34,353 nt of DNA from an uncultured Bacteroidota bacterium. GTDB taxonomy: Bacteria > Bacteroidota > Bacteroidia > Chitinophagales > Chitinophagaceae. The position numbers and the translations under genes were made by a program. Numbering within the stretch: position 1 is the first letter of the stretch; every line of letters starts with the position of its first letter. The notes under the pieces are model-generated. The model did no database searches. It saw only the letters and a list, made by a program, of their open reading frames with translations, and had not been told where the DNA came from. Of the stretch, positions 16,638 to 25,114 are shown piece by piece. Location of the stretch: positions 1 to 34,353 of the forward strand of contig CAIQQR010000099.1 of assembly GCA_903874055.1 (NCBI GenBank), read 5' to 3'.

Positions 16638-17954
16638 ATGAAAATAGCAGTAGTAGGCACGGGCTATGTTGGATTAGTAACAGGAACTTGTTTTGCAGAA
16701 ACAGGTAACAAGGTTACCTGCGTGGATATTGATAAAGCGAAGGTGGACAAATTAGCCAGCGGACAAATTACTATATACGAACCTGGCTTAGAGAAAATAT
16801 TTTTAAGGAATATTAAAGAGAGTCGTTTAAAGTTTACGACTCAATTAGAAGAAGCCATTGAGGACGCAGAGATTATATTTTTAGCGTTGCCCACACCGCC
16901 GGGAGCAGATGGTAGTGCGGATTTAAAATATGTGTTGGGTGTGGCGGATCATTTAGGAAAAATTTTAAAAGCGTATAAAGTAATTGTCAATAAGAGCACG
17001 GTGCCAGTGGGTACTGCGGATAAAGTGAGTGCTGCGATTGGTTCAAATTATAAAGGAGAATATGATGTGGTGAGCAACCCTGAGTTTTTAAGAGAGGGTG
17101 TTGCGGTGGATGATTTTATGAAGCCAGACAGAGTTGTGGTGGGCACAAGATCAGACAGAGCAAAAAAGTTGATGAGTGATTTATACGCACCCTTTGTTAG
17201 ACAAGGGAATCCGGTGATATTTATGGATGAGCGTAGTTCGGAGTTAACAAAGTATGCTGCTAATAGTTTTCTTGCTACAAAAATTTCATTTATGAATGAG
17301 ATCGCGCAATTGTGTGAGCGCATGGGAGCGGATGTGGATATGGTGCGTAGAGGAATAGGATCGGATGACAGAATCGGTAAACGTTTTTTATTCCCAGGGA
17401 TAGGATATGGAGGAAGTTGTTTTCCTAAAGATGTGCAAGCATTAATCATGTCATCGGATGAAGTGAACTATGATTTTGAGATTTTAAAAGCAGTGGAAAA
17501 AGTAAATTCACTTCAAAAATTACACTTGGTTCAAAAGATAAAGGCATACTATGAAAATAATTTACAAGGCAAACATTTTGCTTTATGGGGACTAGCCTTT
17601 AAACCTAATACCGATGATATTAGAGAAGCGCCAGCATTGAGTATCATTGATGCCTTAACAGCAGCAGGGGCAACCGTTACAGCGTATGACCCTGAGGCAA
17701 TGCCAAATGTAAAAAATCAGATAAAAGATAAAATAAAGTTTGCTGAAAATCAATACCAAGCATTGGAAGGAGCTGCGGCATTAATTATTGCTACAGAGTG
17801 GAGTGAGTTTAGAACACCCGATTTTGAGCAAATGGATCAGCAGTTAAAGAACAATAAAATTATCTTTGACGGAAGAAATTTATTTGATGTAGCAAAGATG
17901 AAGGAGTTGGGCTATTACTATGAAAGTATTGGTAGAGCAGGATCAGATAGATAA
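16638..17954 (+). CDS. ugd: UDP-glucose 6-dehydrogenase
   Basis: Oxidises UDP-glucose twice to UDP-glucuronate with NAD. The 438 residues start with the Rossmann motif VVGTGYVG (5-12) and carry STVPVGT (120-126) and NPEFLREGVAVDDF (147-160). The catalytic cysteine is in GYGGSCFPKDV (Cys261), and the C-terminal domain has LWGLAFKPNTDDIREAPAL. It lies 15 bp after the aminotransferase gene and 18 bp before the UDP-glucuronate decarboxylase gene, which uses its product. Confidence 0.96.
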   Translation: MKIAVVGTGYVGLVTGTCFAETGNKVTCVDIDKAKVDKLASGQITIYEPGLEKIFLRNIKESRLKFTTQLEEAIEDAEIIFLALPTPPGADGSADLKYVLGVADHLGKILKAYKVIVNKSTVPVGTADKVSAAIGSNYKGEYDVVSNPEFLREGVAVDDFMKPDRVVVGTRSDRAKKLMSDLYAPFVRQGNPVIFMDERSSELTKYAANSFLATKISFMNEIAQLCERMGADVDMVRRGIGSDDRIGKRFLFPGIGYGGSCFPKDVQALIMSSDEVNYDFEILKAVEKVNSLQKLHLVQKIKAYYENNLQGKHFALWGLAFKPNTDDIREAPALSIIDALTAAGATVTAYDPEAMPNVKNQIKDKIKFAENQYQALEGAAALIIATEWSEFRTPDFEQMDQQLKNNKIIFDGRNLFDVAKMKELGYYYESIGRAGSDR

Positions 17955-17972
17955 TCTTCCTAAAAAAAGAAC

Positions 17973-18953
17973 ATGAGTCAAAAAAGAATATTAATTACAG
18001 GAGCTGCCGGATTTTTAGGATCGCATTTAAGTGATCGCTTTATCAATGAAGGGTACTATGTAATTGCGATGGATAATTTAATTACAGGGGACTTGCAAAA
18101 CATTGCACATTTAAGGAGTAATCCTAGTTTTGAGTTTATTCATCATGATGTGACCAAGTATATTGAGATAGAAGGAAGCCTGGATTATATTTTACATTTT
18201 GCATCGCCAGCAAGCCCTATTGATTATTTAAAAATACCCATTCAAACTTTGAAGGTAGGTGCCATGGGTACGCATAATTTATTGGGTCTAGCAAAAGCGA
18301 AGGGTGCAAGAATACTCGTTGCAAGTACCAGTGAAGTTTATGGCGATCCATTAGTACATCCACAAACGGAGGAGTACTGGGGCAATGTAAATCCGGTGGG
18401 TCCAAGAGGAGTTTATGACGAAGCAAAACGTTATATGGAATCTATTACGATGGCTTACCATACATTCCATCAAGTTGAAACCAGAATTATCCGCATTTTC
18501 AATACCTATGGTCCAAGAATGCGACTGAATGACGGAAGAGCATTACCTGCATTTATTGGCCAAGCATTAAGAGGGGAGGACATGACAGTGTTTGGTGATG
18601 GTTCTCAAACAAGAAGCTTTTGTTATGTAGATGATTTAGTAGAAGGGATTTATAGATTATTATTAAGTGACTACTCTAGTCCTGTAAATATTGGCAACCC
18701 GAATGAGATTAGCTTAAAGGATTTTGCAGAGGAAGTATTGAAGCTAACAGGTTCTACGGTGAAAATTGTGTACAAGGAATTACCAGTGGACGATCCAAAG
18801 CAAAGACAACCTGATATTACCAAAGCAAGAACGATTTTAGGTTGGGAACCAAAAGTGGATCGTGCCAAAGGATTAAAGAAAACATACGATTACTTTAAAG
18901 CATTGCCACCAAGCGAGTGGACTAAGCTTCCTAAAGAATTTACAAGTAAATAA
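17973..18953 (+). CDS. uxs: UDP-glucuronate decarboxylase (UDP-xylose synthase)
   Basis: Extended SDR enzyme that converts UDP-glucuronate to UDP-xylose. The 326 residues show the NAD motif [10 protein letters not shown] (9-18), [11 protein letters not shown] (75-85) and STSEVYGDP (118-126). The catalytic Tyr-x3-Lys is Tyr148/Lys152 in GVYDEAKRY, and [16 protein letters not shown] is the hallmark of the UXS family. Immediate adjacency to ugd fits consecutive steps. Length is typical of soluble bacterial UXS; there is no membrane anchor. Confidence 0.94.
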   Translation: MSQKRILITGAAGFLGSHLSDRFINEGYYVIAMDNLITGDLQNIAHLRSNPSFEFIHHDVTKYIEIEGSLDYILHFASPASPIDYLKIPIQTLKVGAMGTHNLLGLAKAKGARILVASTSEVYGDPLVHPQTEEYWGNVNPVGPRGVYDEAKRYMESITMAYHTFHQVETRIIRIFNTYGPRMRLNDGRALPAFIGQALRGEDMTVFGDGSQTRSFCYVDDLVEGIYRLLLSDYSSPVNIGNPNEISLKDFAEEVLKLTGSTVKIVYKELPVDDPKQRQPDITKARTILGWEPKVDRAKGLKKTYDYFKALPPSEWTKLPKEFTSK

Positions 18954-18955
18954 TT

Positions 18956-19831
18956 ATGGCAATTCATAAAGTTTTAGTTACTGGTGCAAATGGACAATTA
19001 GGCTGGGAGTTGGCACAAGCATCAAAATTATTCCCTCAATTTGAGTTTGTATTTGTTGACAGAAATGCAATGGATTTATCAAATCCAACTGAATTAGAAG
19101 GGATTGTTACTTTATTTGCTCCAGATGCAATCATTAACACTGCAGCCTATACAGCTGTTGATAAAGCAGAAACAGAAACATTATTAGCACATACTATAAA
19201 TGCAGATGCAGTATTAACATTAGCACAAATTGCAAAACAAAAAAATATTACTTTCATTACTTATTCTACCGATTATGTTTTTAATGGTAATGCAACAAGT
19301 CCGTATTTAACTGACACTGCATTAGAACCCGTAAATTTTTATGGTAAAACAAAAGCAGATGGTGAATTGTTAGCAGCTAAAGCTAATCCTAATACTATTA
19401 TCATTAGAACTTCATGGGTGTTTAGTAGTCATGGAAATAATTTTGTAAAAACCATGATGCGTTTAATGAAAGAGCGGGATGCATTAAATATAGTTGGAGA
19501 TCAAAAAGGTCGACCTACTTTTGCAAAAGATTTAGCATTGGCAACTATCAAAATTTTAGAAAAAATCAACACTGGCAAAACCATAAAAGGGATCTACCAT
19601 TATGCAAATTCAGGAGAGACCACCTGGTTTGGATTTGCAGAAAAAATAAAAACTTTAGCCAATTTAGAATGTGATTTAACAGCTATCACATCAGATAAAT
19701 TTCCAACACCCGCAAAACGTCCAGCTTATTCAGTTTTAGACACACAAAAAATTGAAAAAGATTTAGAAATTGAAATACCAAGTTGGGAGTCAGCATTAAA
19801 GCAGTGCATTTATCAATTGAATAACGCTTAA
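18956..19831 (+). CDS. rfbD: dTDP-4-dehydrorhamnose reductase
   Basis: Last step of dTDP-L-rhamnose synthesis, reducing dTDP-4-dehydrorhamnose with NAD(P)H. The 291 residues have VTGANGQLGWEL (8-19), NTAAYTAVDKAE (61-72), TYSTDYVFNG and the catalytic pair Tyr129/Lys133 in FYGKTKADGE. RTSWVFSSHGNNFVKTM and GIYHYANSGETTW are also typical. It starts 2 bp after the uxs stop. The rfbA, rfbB and rfbC genes for the earlier steps are not in the window, so they must lie elsewhere or the pathway is shared. Confidence 0.93.
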   Translation: MAIHKVLVTGANGQLGWELAQASKLFPQFEFVFVDRNAMDLSNPTELEGIVTLFAPDAIINTAAYTAVDKAETETLLAHTINADAVLTLAQIAKQKNITFITYSTDYVFNGNATSPYLTDTALEPVNFYGKTKADGELLAAKANPNTIIIRTSWVFSSHGNNFVKTMMRLMKERDALNIVGDQKGRPTFAKDLALATIKILEKINTGKTIKGIYHYANSGETTWFGFAEKIKTLANLECDLTAITSDKFPTPAKRPAYSVLDTQKIEKDLEIEIPSWESALKQCIYQLNNA

Positions 19832-20241
19832 TGAAAAAAGAAGCCCTTTTAAAAGATCTACACAATGATACTTATGTGATGATTAAACCATCGCCCTTGC
19901 ATGGTATTGGCGTATTTGCCATCAGAGATATTCCAAAAGGAACCAGGGATATATTTTCACAAGGTGTTGGTGAGTGGATTAAATTAACAATTGCCGAAGT
20001 GGAAGCATTGCCTAAGCATTCAAAAGATTTAGTTGAAAATCATTGTTTGTTTGATGAGGACTTTTATTATGTACCTGACTATGGATTTAAGCTAGTGGAT
20101 CTTGTTATATATTTAAATCATTCCGAAACACCCAATGTGGTATCTATCAATGATGGGGAATATTTTGAAGCTATTGTAGATATTAAAGCTGGAGAGGAAT
20201 TGCTTGTTGATTACGGAACGATCGTTGATAGTAAAGCGTAG
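19831..20241 (+). CDS. Small SET-domain protein
   Basis: A 136-residue protein that is essentially one SET domain. PSPLHGIGVFAIRDIPKGT (about 21-39) matches the N-SET segment, YLNHSETPNV (about 90-99) the NHS/N-x-x-P SAM-pocket motif, and DIKAGEELLVDYGT (about 119-132) the GEEL-x-x-DYG motif. SET proteins are lysine methyltransferases. Bacterial stand-alone versions are known but most have no defined substrate. Its ATG overlaps the rfbD stop (TAATG), placing it at the end of the nucleotide-sugar operon. Domain assignment is firm; role in the operon is unknown. Confidence 0.88.
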   Translation: MKKEALLKDLHNDTYVMIKPSPLHGIGVFAIRDIPKGTRDIFSQGVGEWIKLTIAEVEALPKHSKDLVENHCLFDEDFYYVPDYGFKLVDLVIYLNHSETPNVVSINDGEYFEAIVDIKAGEELLVDYGTIVDSKA

Positions 20242-20339
20242 TTATAAAAACTGATTTGCCTCATTTTTTCTAGGCATCTTGCTAATTTCAATCATTGTTG
20301 TTGCATTTGATTCATACGAACTTTATGAAAAGTTTAGTT

Positions 20340-20789
20340 ATGAAAAACAAAATAGTTATTGCAGTAGATTTAAGTGAACAATCTGCTCCCATCATTCATA
20401 AAGGAATTGAGTTTGCAAAAAAGATGGATAGTTCAGTTATTATTTGCACTATTATTCCCATTTACATTGATTATTTACAATCTGAAATGGCACTTATTCC
20501 TACTCAGTGGGATGAAATATACAATACACAAAAAACACATGCCTTAAATGAGTTAAAAAAGATTCAAGTAAAACATCCAGACCTGCAAATAGATTTGATG
20601 GTTGAAGTAGGAAATCCAAAATTTGATGTTATCGAATATGCTCATCATGCAAAAGCAACTTATATTGTAGTGGGTACACATGGTCGTACAGGACTTTCAC
20701 ATACTGTCCTAGGGAGTACTGCGGAATATATTATCCGACATGCTACTGTGCCAGTTTTGGTAATACCCATGGATAGGAGCGAGCATTAA
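20340..20789 (+). CDS. Universal stress protein, UspA family
   Basis: Single Usp domain, about 149 residues from the ATG at 20340 (MKNKIVIAVDLSEQS); an in-frame ATG at 20325 is an alternative. The ATP-binding G-rich motif of the family is GTHGRTGLSHTVLGSTAEYIIRHATVPVLVIP near the C-terminus (shown by the pattern G-x2-G-x9-G-[ST]). The motif suggests an ATP-binding type rather than the UspA type proper. It ends by overlapping the convergent acyltransferase gene by 4 bp, and no terminator is visible there. TGCATTTG about 25 nt upstream may be a weak -7 box. Confidence 0.9.
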   Translation: MKNKIVIAVDLSEQSAPIIHKGIEFAKKMDSSVIICTIIPIYIDYLQSEMALIPTQWDEIYNTQKTHALNELKKIQVKHPDLQIDLMVEVGNPKFDVIEYAHHAKATYIVVGTHGRTGLSHTVLGSTAEYIIRHATVPVLVIPMDRSEH

Positions 20790-21826
20790 TTTTTAATCAA
20801 TACATTGAGCTTTTTACCCATCTTTGACTCGATTACATATTGAGTGCCCCAGGAATAAATTATAAGTATAAACATAAGTAACACAACGCAGGTGCTTTGT
20901 AGTAAAATTTTATTTTCAAAATGAATCCATTTATACAATTTTGGAATGCCAAATCCAATGATAAAGGCTTGGTTCAAATATAAGGAGTAAGATATTTTAC
21001 CTAAAAATTGCAGGGGGCTCATTGACAATAGTTTGCTAATAGTTCCATTTGTTTTTGTTAATATAAAAATAGCAATAGCAAAAATAATAGGTACAAGAAA
21101 TTGAATCAACAATACAGTAGTGATTGTTTTTGAATTGATATGATATTGCAAATACATAATGGCTATTACTATTAGGCTAATAAACCATTCATAATAGTTT
21201 GGAAGTTTTATATTTTTTTTAGCTAGTATAAAAATTAGATAGCCCAAATTAAAACAAGCAAGCCCTCGTATAAATCCAAAGGAGCCGGTTACAAAATAGT
21301 TTTGTTGATAAGCTAAAAATGCAAAACAACTCAAGGTAATAATTGCAATTAACTGCGGTTTATTTTTTCTAAATGCTATTACTGAGCAAATCCCAAATAC
21401 GAAATAAGATATCATTTCACTTGAGATGGACCAGGACGGATAATTCATTCCAATATCTGTTCCTAAAATAGGAGTGGAATTGGTAAGTAATAAAGTGTCA
21501 AGTGCTAGGTTTATATTTTGTTTATCTAAAAATGGGTGTACAAAATACCAGTATATAAAAGTGGAAAAAAACAGCATGGGGTATAAACGGAGAAAACGTT
21601 TTTTCAGGAATTGTATTAAGTTAGTTCCTGAATTTATTTTTTCATTGTAGGTTAAAGTGATTACATATCCACTTAGTATAAAAAAGAAGTCTACAAAAAT
21701 GTAGGATTCGCGAACAAAGAAATTATTAACCAATGCGGCCGGAGCGTTATTGATATTAAAGTGAAATAGTACTACAAATAGGGCAAAGAGTCCTCGGAGA
21801 CCGTCTAATTTATGGATGCGGGGCAT
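20786..21826 (-). CDS. Acyltransferase family 3 (OafA/YrhL-like) membrane protein
   Basis: Integral membrane O-acyltransferase that modifies extracytoplasmic glycans such as O-antigen or exopolysaccharide. The 346 residues begin with IHKLDGLRGLFALFVVLFHF, the family motif with the catalytic-type His in the first span. VDFFFILSGYVITLTY, the R-x10-R-type loop KKRFLRLYPMLFFS, and about ten hydrophobic segments follow. There is no C-terminal SGNH domain. It lies near the sugar-nucleotide operon, so modification of the same polysaccharide is plausible but unproven. Confidence 0.9.
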   Translation of the reverse strand: MPRIHKLDGLRGLFALFVVLFHFNINNAPAALVNNFFVRESYIFVDFFFILSGYVITLTYNEKINSGTNLIQFLKKRFLRLYPMLFFSTFIYWYFVHPFLDKQNINLALDTLLLTNSTPILGTDIGMNYPSWSISSEMISYFVFGICSVIAFRKNKPQLIAIITLSCFAFLAYQQNYFVTGSFGFIRGLACFNLGYLIFILAKKNIKLPNYYEWFISLIVIAIMYLQYHINSKTITTVLLIQFLVPIIFAIAIFILTKTNGTISKLLSMSPLQFLGKISYSLYLNQAFIIGFGIPKLYKWIHFENKILLQSTCVVLLMFILIIYSWGTQYVIESKMGKKLNVLIKN

Positions 21827-21907
21827 GGATGCTAAATTGTAGAATAAAAGCGTAAAAATACTTATATAACTACTTGATTAATAGGTAATTTTAAAAATAT
21901 TTATTAT

Positions 21908-21940
21908 GTACGTATAATTAATTTAATTTTGTACGTATAA
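21908..21940. promoter_or_regulatory. Twin operator of the toxin-antitoxin operon
   Basis: GTACGTATAA occurs twice, at 21908-21917 and 21931-21940, with identical orientation and 23-bp spacing (about two helical turns). Each has the palindromic core TACGTA. The first copy lies in the promoter spacer and the second covers the expected transcription start, so a bound antitoxin would block RNA polymerase. Confidence 0.65.
21924..21931 (+). promoter_or_regulatory. Promoter -7 box of the toxin-antitoxin operon
   Basis: TAATTTTG is an exact TAnnTTTG match between the two operator repeats, 17 nt before the antitoxin ATG at 21949. Its last base is the first base of operator copy 2. Confidence 0.6.
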
Positions 21941-21948
21941 AGCATCCT

Positions 21949-22194
21949 ATGGATACCAAACTTACCATAAAATTAGATGAACAAATTATTGAGAAAGCTA
22001 AACTATATGCAAAACAAAGAGGCACTAGTTTGTCCAAACTGGTAGAGCATTATTTTGATGCTATAGCGACTGAGTCGATGGTAGAGGAGGAAATTACACC
22101 CTTGGTAAAAAGTTTAACTGGAGTTATTCCGCACATTAGTGAAAAAGATGAAAAAGAGGCATATACAGAATATTTAATTAAAAAGTATAAATAA
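21949..22194 (+). CDS. DUF6364-type ribbon-helix-helix antitoxin
   Basis: An 81-residue protein opening with KLTIKLDEQIIEKAKLYAKQRGTSLSKLVEHYFD. This is a beta strand followed by two helices, the ribbon-helix-helix DNA-binding pattern (about 3-40). The C-terminal half (IPHISEKDEKEAYTEYLIKKYK) is charged and would wrap the toxin. It overlaps the downstream PIN gene by 1 bp. As in other antitoxins, autoregulation is expected, and the twin TACGTA operator upstream fits this. Confidence 0.85.
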   Translation: MDTKLTIKLDEQIIEKAKLYAKQRGTSLSKLVEHYFDAIATESMVEEEITPLVKSLTGVIPHISEKDEKEAYTEYLIKKYK

Positions 22195-22607
22195 TGAGTA
22201 TGCTTTTCTTAGATACCAATATTGTACTTGATCTTGTTTCTCCTAGGCATCCATTTACTGGATTTGCTCAAAAAATATTTTCAAGAAGTCAGCGGTTGAA
22301 AATTGAATTATTTGTTTCCGCTTTAACGATTCCTAATATTAATTATTTACTGACTAAGTTTTCTGATAAGGAACAAGCAAAGCAAATCTTACTAAAGATC
22401 AAACCGTTAATTCATATATTACCTCTTAATGATAAAATTATACAATTAGCATTAGCGTCAGATTTTAGTGATTTTGAAGATGCAATACAATATTACACAG
22501 CGTTAGAACATAATATAACAACCTTAATCACTCGAGATTTAAAAGATTTTAAGAAAGCAAGTATCAAAGTAATGACCGCAGAGCAGTATTTGGGAATGGG
22601 GATGTAA
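22194..22607 (+). CDS. PIN-domain toxin (VapC-like ribonuclease)
   Basis: A 137-residue PIN domain, the Mg-dependent RNase fold of VapC toxins. The first acidic residue is in MLFLDTNIVLDL (Asp7), the later ones in DFSDFEDAIQYYTA and LITRDLKDF. In the stretch FVSALTIPNINYLL, where many VapC toxins have a conserved Glu, there is Asn, a pattern seen in the subgroup paired with DUF6364. The gene starts at the antitoxin stop. RNA target is unknown; activity is likely but not proven by sequence. Confidence 0.85.
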   Translation: MSMLFLDTNIVLDLVSPRHPFTGFAQKIFSRSQRLKIELFVSALTIPNINYLLTKFSDKEQAKQILLKIKPLIHILPLNDKIIQLALASDFSDFEDAIQYYTALEHNITTLITRDLKDFKKASIKVMTAEQYLGMGM

Positions 22608-22856
22608 AGGATTGGCCTCGCTGCGCTCGTCCATCTTTTTTTTGGAAAATCCCAGCATAAAAAGCCTTTAACGAAAATGGGGTGGTTGTTTTTACTTTTT
22701 GTGAAGTTCAAACTGAAATGTATCCTCAGTCGCAAATTGTTTCACAATTTCCACAATACTCAGTCAATCCAAATTACGAGCAAGCTCGCATTTGTCTTTC
22801 CTTCGTATTGTGCTCGCTTCGCTCGGCTCCTTCGTCTTGGATCATTTTATCCCATT
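22608..22856. other. Hairpin-rich noncoding spacer
   Basis: No convincing gene. It holds several small hairpins: ACTGA/TCAGT (22712-22730), AAATTGT/ACAATTT with loop TTC (22734-22750), and CACAATAC (22752-22759) paired with GTATTGTG (22805-22812). Inside the last lies CGAGC/GCTCG (22777-22788) flanked by AAAT/ATTT. CGCTGCGCTCG and CTCGCTTCGCTCG strings occur at both ends, resembling the apex of the 7518-7694 element. It may be a decayed repeat or a structured RNA. Confidence 0.5.
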
Positions 22857-22886
22857 AAAAAAGCCCCAACTTTCGTTGAGGCTTTT
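22857..22886 (-). terminator. Terminator of tRNA-Gln
   Basis: On the minus strand AAAAGCCTCAAC pairs with GTTGGGGCTTTT (one G-T) around the loop GAAA and runs into a T-tract. It begins 4 bases after the encoded CCA of the tRNA. Confidence 0.9.
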
Positions 22887-22889
22887 CTT

Positions 22890-22963
22890 TGGTTGCCTGA
22901 CCTGGATTCGAACCAAGACAAACTGCACCAAAAACAGTTGTGCTACCGTTACACCATCAGGCA
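22890..22963 (-). tRNA. tRNA-Gln (anticodon TTG)
   Basis: Reads on the minus strand from 22963 with acceptor TGCCTGA/TCAGGCA and D-arm GTG/CAC. The anticodon stem is ACTGT/GCAGT, the loop TTTTGGT (anticodon TTG), and the T-arm CTTGG/CCAGG around TTCGAAT. The discriminator is A, followed by CCA at 22890-22892, apparently encoded, whereas the other tRNAs in this window lack it. It has a promoter upstream and its own terminator, so it is a single-gene unit. Confidence 0.93.
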
Positions 22964-22991
22964 ATCCCTATGCCATTCTTTGAATGGAGTG

Positions 22992-23023
22992 CAAAAATAG
23001 GGGTCAGCACAAAATTTTCCAAA
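22992..23023 (-). promoter_or_regulatory. Promoter of tRNA-Gln
   Basis: On the minus strand TTTG (23020-23023) and TATTTTTG (22992-22999) are 20 nt apart, a full match to the Bacteroidota TTTG-N19/20-TAnnTTTG pattern. The tRNA 5' end is 28 nt further. Confidence 0.7.
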
Positions 23024-23107
23024 TTTTTATCGTTTTTTAGTCCATTATTATCATTTTGTGCTAACTTATCATGCGATTTATATTTTAAAACTTAAACGTT
23101 GCCTATT

Positions 23108-23779
23108 ATGAATAGTAAATTAATGCTTTTAACCGCTTTCTTTGGTTGTTTATTCTTGCTTTCTTTCACAGGAGATAAAAAGAAAAAAGTTGTGTTTTTT
23201 GGCGACTCGATTACTCAAATGGGTGTAGACAAAGGCGGTTATATTGATTTAATTAAGCAGGATATTGTTGCTAAAGGATTAACTGATAAGTATGAGATTG
23301 TTGGAGCAGGAATTGGTGGTAATAAAATTTATGATTTGTATTTACGTATGGAAAAAGATGTCTTGGATCAACATCCGGATGTGGTAGTGATTTGGGTAGG
23401 GGTGAATGACGTTTGGCATAAAGCAGATTATGGTACTGGAACAGATTTTGACAAGTTTGGTAAGTTTTATGACGCAGTAGTTAAAAAAATACAAGCTACA
23501 GGAGCTAAAGTAATCGTTGTAACACCAGCTGCAATAGGGGAAAGGAATGATTATTCAAATACACAGGATGGTGATTTGAATATGTATAGCAACTGGATAA
23601 GAAAGTTTTCTGCTGAAAATAAATTAGGCTTAGTTGATTTAAGAAAAACTTTCCACGATTACAGTGTTGCCAATAATCCAACTAATGAAGAAAGAGGAAT
23701 TTTAACTTCGGACAGAGTTCATTTAAATGCAAAAGGAAATGCATTTGTGGCAGAACAAATGTGGGAAGCAATCAAATAA
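23108..23779 (+). CDS. Secreted SGNH/GDSL hydrolase
   Basis: Esterase or lipase of the SGNH superfamily, 223 residues from the ATG at 23108 (an upstream TTG at 23099 is less likely). A signal peptide is visible (MNSKLMLLTAFFGCLFLLSFTG), so the enzyme is exported; the Cys14 inside it does not make a good lipobox. The catalytic blocks are FFGDSITQMG (Ser34), GAGIGGNKIYDL (oxyanion Gly), VGVNDVW (Asn) and SDRVHLNAKG (Asp and His). The substrate may be an acetylated glycan or lipid; it is not decidable. The stop touches the tyrS stop with no gap. Confidence 0.9.
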   Translation: MNSKLMLLTAFFGCLFLLSFTGDKKKKVVFFGDSITQMGVDKGGYIDLIKQDIVAKGLTDKYEIVGAGIGGNKIYDLYLRMEKDVLDQHPDVVVIWVGVNDVWHKADYGTGTDFDKFGKFYDAVVKKIQATGAKVIVVTPAAIGERNDYSNTQDGDLNMYSNWIRKFSAENKLGLVDLRKTFHDYSVANNPTNEERGILTSDRVHLNAKGNAFVAEQMWEAIK

Positions 23780-25063
23780 TTAACTAGCGACTACTAAATA
23801 ATAATTCTTTTTCCCTTTTTGAATCAACATGTATTTTCCTTGCAATAACTGGGCAGTTGTTGCAGTGGTAAATTCTGTATTGATTTTTTCTTTGTTGATA
23901 CTTAAGCCACCAGCCTGCCACATTTTACGTGCTTCGCCTTTGCTTGGGAAAATTTGAGTATCCGCTAATAAACTTACTAGGTCATATCCTTCTTCCAATT
24001 GAGCTAGTGTTACGTTTACGGTAGGCACGCCCTCCATAACTTGTAATAATTGCGCTTCATTTAAAGATTGTAATACTTCGGTAGTTGCGTTGCCAAACAA
24101 TATTTCAGTGGCACGAATGGCGAAATTCAAATCTTCCTCACTATGTACAAATTTGGTTAACTCAGCAGCCAATGCTTTTTGTAATATTCTTAATTGTGGA
24201 GCAGTTGCATGTTCTGCAATTAATGCATCAATTTCGCTAGGGGCTAATAATGTAAATATTTTAATCCACTTAGTAGCATCTTCATCACTTGCGTTTAACC
24301 AGAACTGATAAAATTGATAAGGAGATGTTTTCTTAGCATCTAACCATACATTTCCTTTTTCCGTCTTACCAAATTTTCCTCCGTCTGCTTTTGTAATTAA
24401 AGGACAAGTAAAAGCAAATGCCTCACCACCTGTCTTGCGACGAATTAATTCAGTACCTGTTGTAATATTTCCCCATTGGTCGCTACCGCCCATTTGTAGT
24501 TTACAATTTTTATTTTGGTATAACCAGTAAAAATCATAACCCTGAACCAATTGATATGTGAATTCAGTAAAGCTCATTCCAGTGTCACCCTCGATTCTTT
24601 TTTTCACACTATCCTTGGCCATCATGTAGTTTACTGTTATATGTTTACCTACATCTCTAATAAAATGTAAGAAACTAAAATCTTTAAACCAATCGTAATT
24701 ATTGACTAACTCCGCAGCATTTTTTGCGCCACTATTAAAATCTAAAAAATGAGATAATTGTTTTTTTACGCCAGCAATATTATGCGCTAATGTTTCTTCG
24801 CTTAATAAATTTCTTTCTTCACTCTTTCCGCTAGGATCGCCTACCATACCAGTTGCACCACCAACTAAAGCAAAAGGTTTATGTCCTGCTTTTTGTAAAT
24901 GCACTAAAAGTAAAATAGGAACCAAGCTTCCAATATGCAAACTATCCGAAGTAGGGTCAAAGCCAATATATCCAGATACCATCTCTTTTTCAAATAGTTC
25001 CTCAGTGCCTGGCATAATATCTTGAATCATACCTCTCCAGCGTAGTTCTTGTACTAATGTCAT
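23780..25063 (-). CDS. tyrS: Tyrosyl-tRNA synthetase
   Basis: Class I aminoacyl-tRNA synthetase that charges tRNA-Tyr. The 427 residues contain the HIGH-type motif in SLHIGSL (43-46), the tyrosine pocket [13 protein letters not shown] with [10 protein letters not shown], and the KMSKS-type loop [10 protein letters not shown]-terminal S4-like RNA-binding domain ([19 protein letters not shown]) follows. The start [14 protein letters not shown] is well conserved. It is convergent with the SGNH gene with zero spacer, and no separate terminator is visible. Confidence 0.96.
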   Translation of the reverse strand: MTLVQELRWRGMIQDIMPGTEELFEKEMVSGYIGFDPTSDSLHIGSLVPILLLVHLQKAGHKPFALVGGATGMVGDPSGKSEERNLLSEETLAHNIAGVKKQLSHFLDFNSGAKNAAELVNNYDWFKDFSFLHFIRDVGKHITVNYMMAKDSVKKRIEGDTGMSFTEFTYQLVQGYDFYWLYQNKNCKLQMGGSDQWGNITTGTELIRRKTGGEAFAFTCPLITKADGGKFGKTEKGNVWLDAKKTSPYQFYQFWLNASDEDATKWIKIFTLLAPSEIDALIAEHATAPQLRILQKALAAELTKFVHSEEDLNFAIRATEILFGNATTEVLQSLNEAQLLQVMEGVPTVNVTLAQLEEGYDLVSLLADTQIFPSKGEARKMWQAGGLSINKEKINTEFTTATTAQLLQGKYMLIQKGKKNYYLVVAS

Positions 25064-25102
25064 ATTGTAGTGATTTCGGCAAATTTAACTACTAAAAAGC
25101 AA

Positions 25103-25110
25103 TATTTTTG
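25103..25110 (+). promoter_or_regulatory. Promoter -7 box of the RDD gene, possibly leaderless
   Basis: TATTTTTG is an exact TAnnTTTG match with just 4 nt before the ATG at 25115, the same geometry as at 5008. It lies between the divergent tyrS start and this gene, and argues against the upstream start at 25070. Confidence 0.6.
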
Positions 25111-25114
25111 CATC

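Noticed and set aside
17048-17449. 133-codon open frame on the minus strand
   Set aside because: Antisense to ugd and covering its catalytic region; low-complexity translation without motifs.
21841-22963. Genomic island beside tRNA-Gln
   Set aside because: The toxin-antitoxin pair lies near a tRNA, but no integrase or duplicated tRNA 3' end was found and both flanks are ordinary genes.
22677-23000. 107-codon open frame on the plus strand
   Set aside because: It runs through the tRNA-Gln gene and its terminator on the other strand, and its translation of the T-arm region (DLDSNQD) is a common artefact over tRNA genes.
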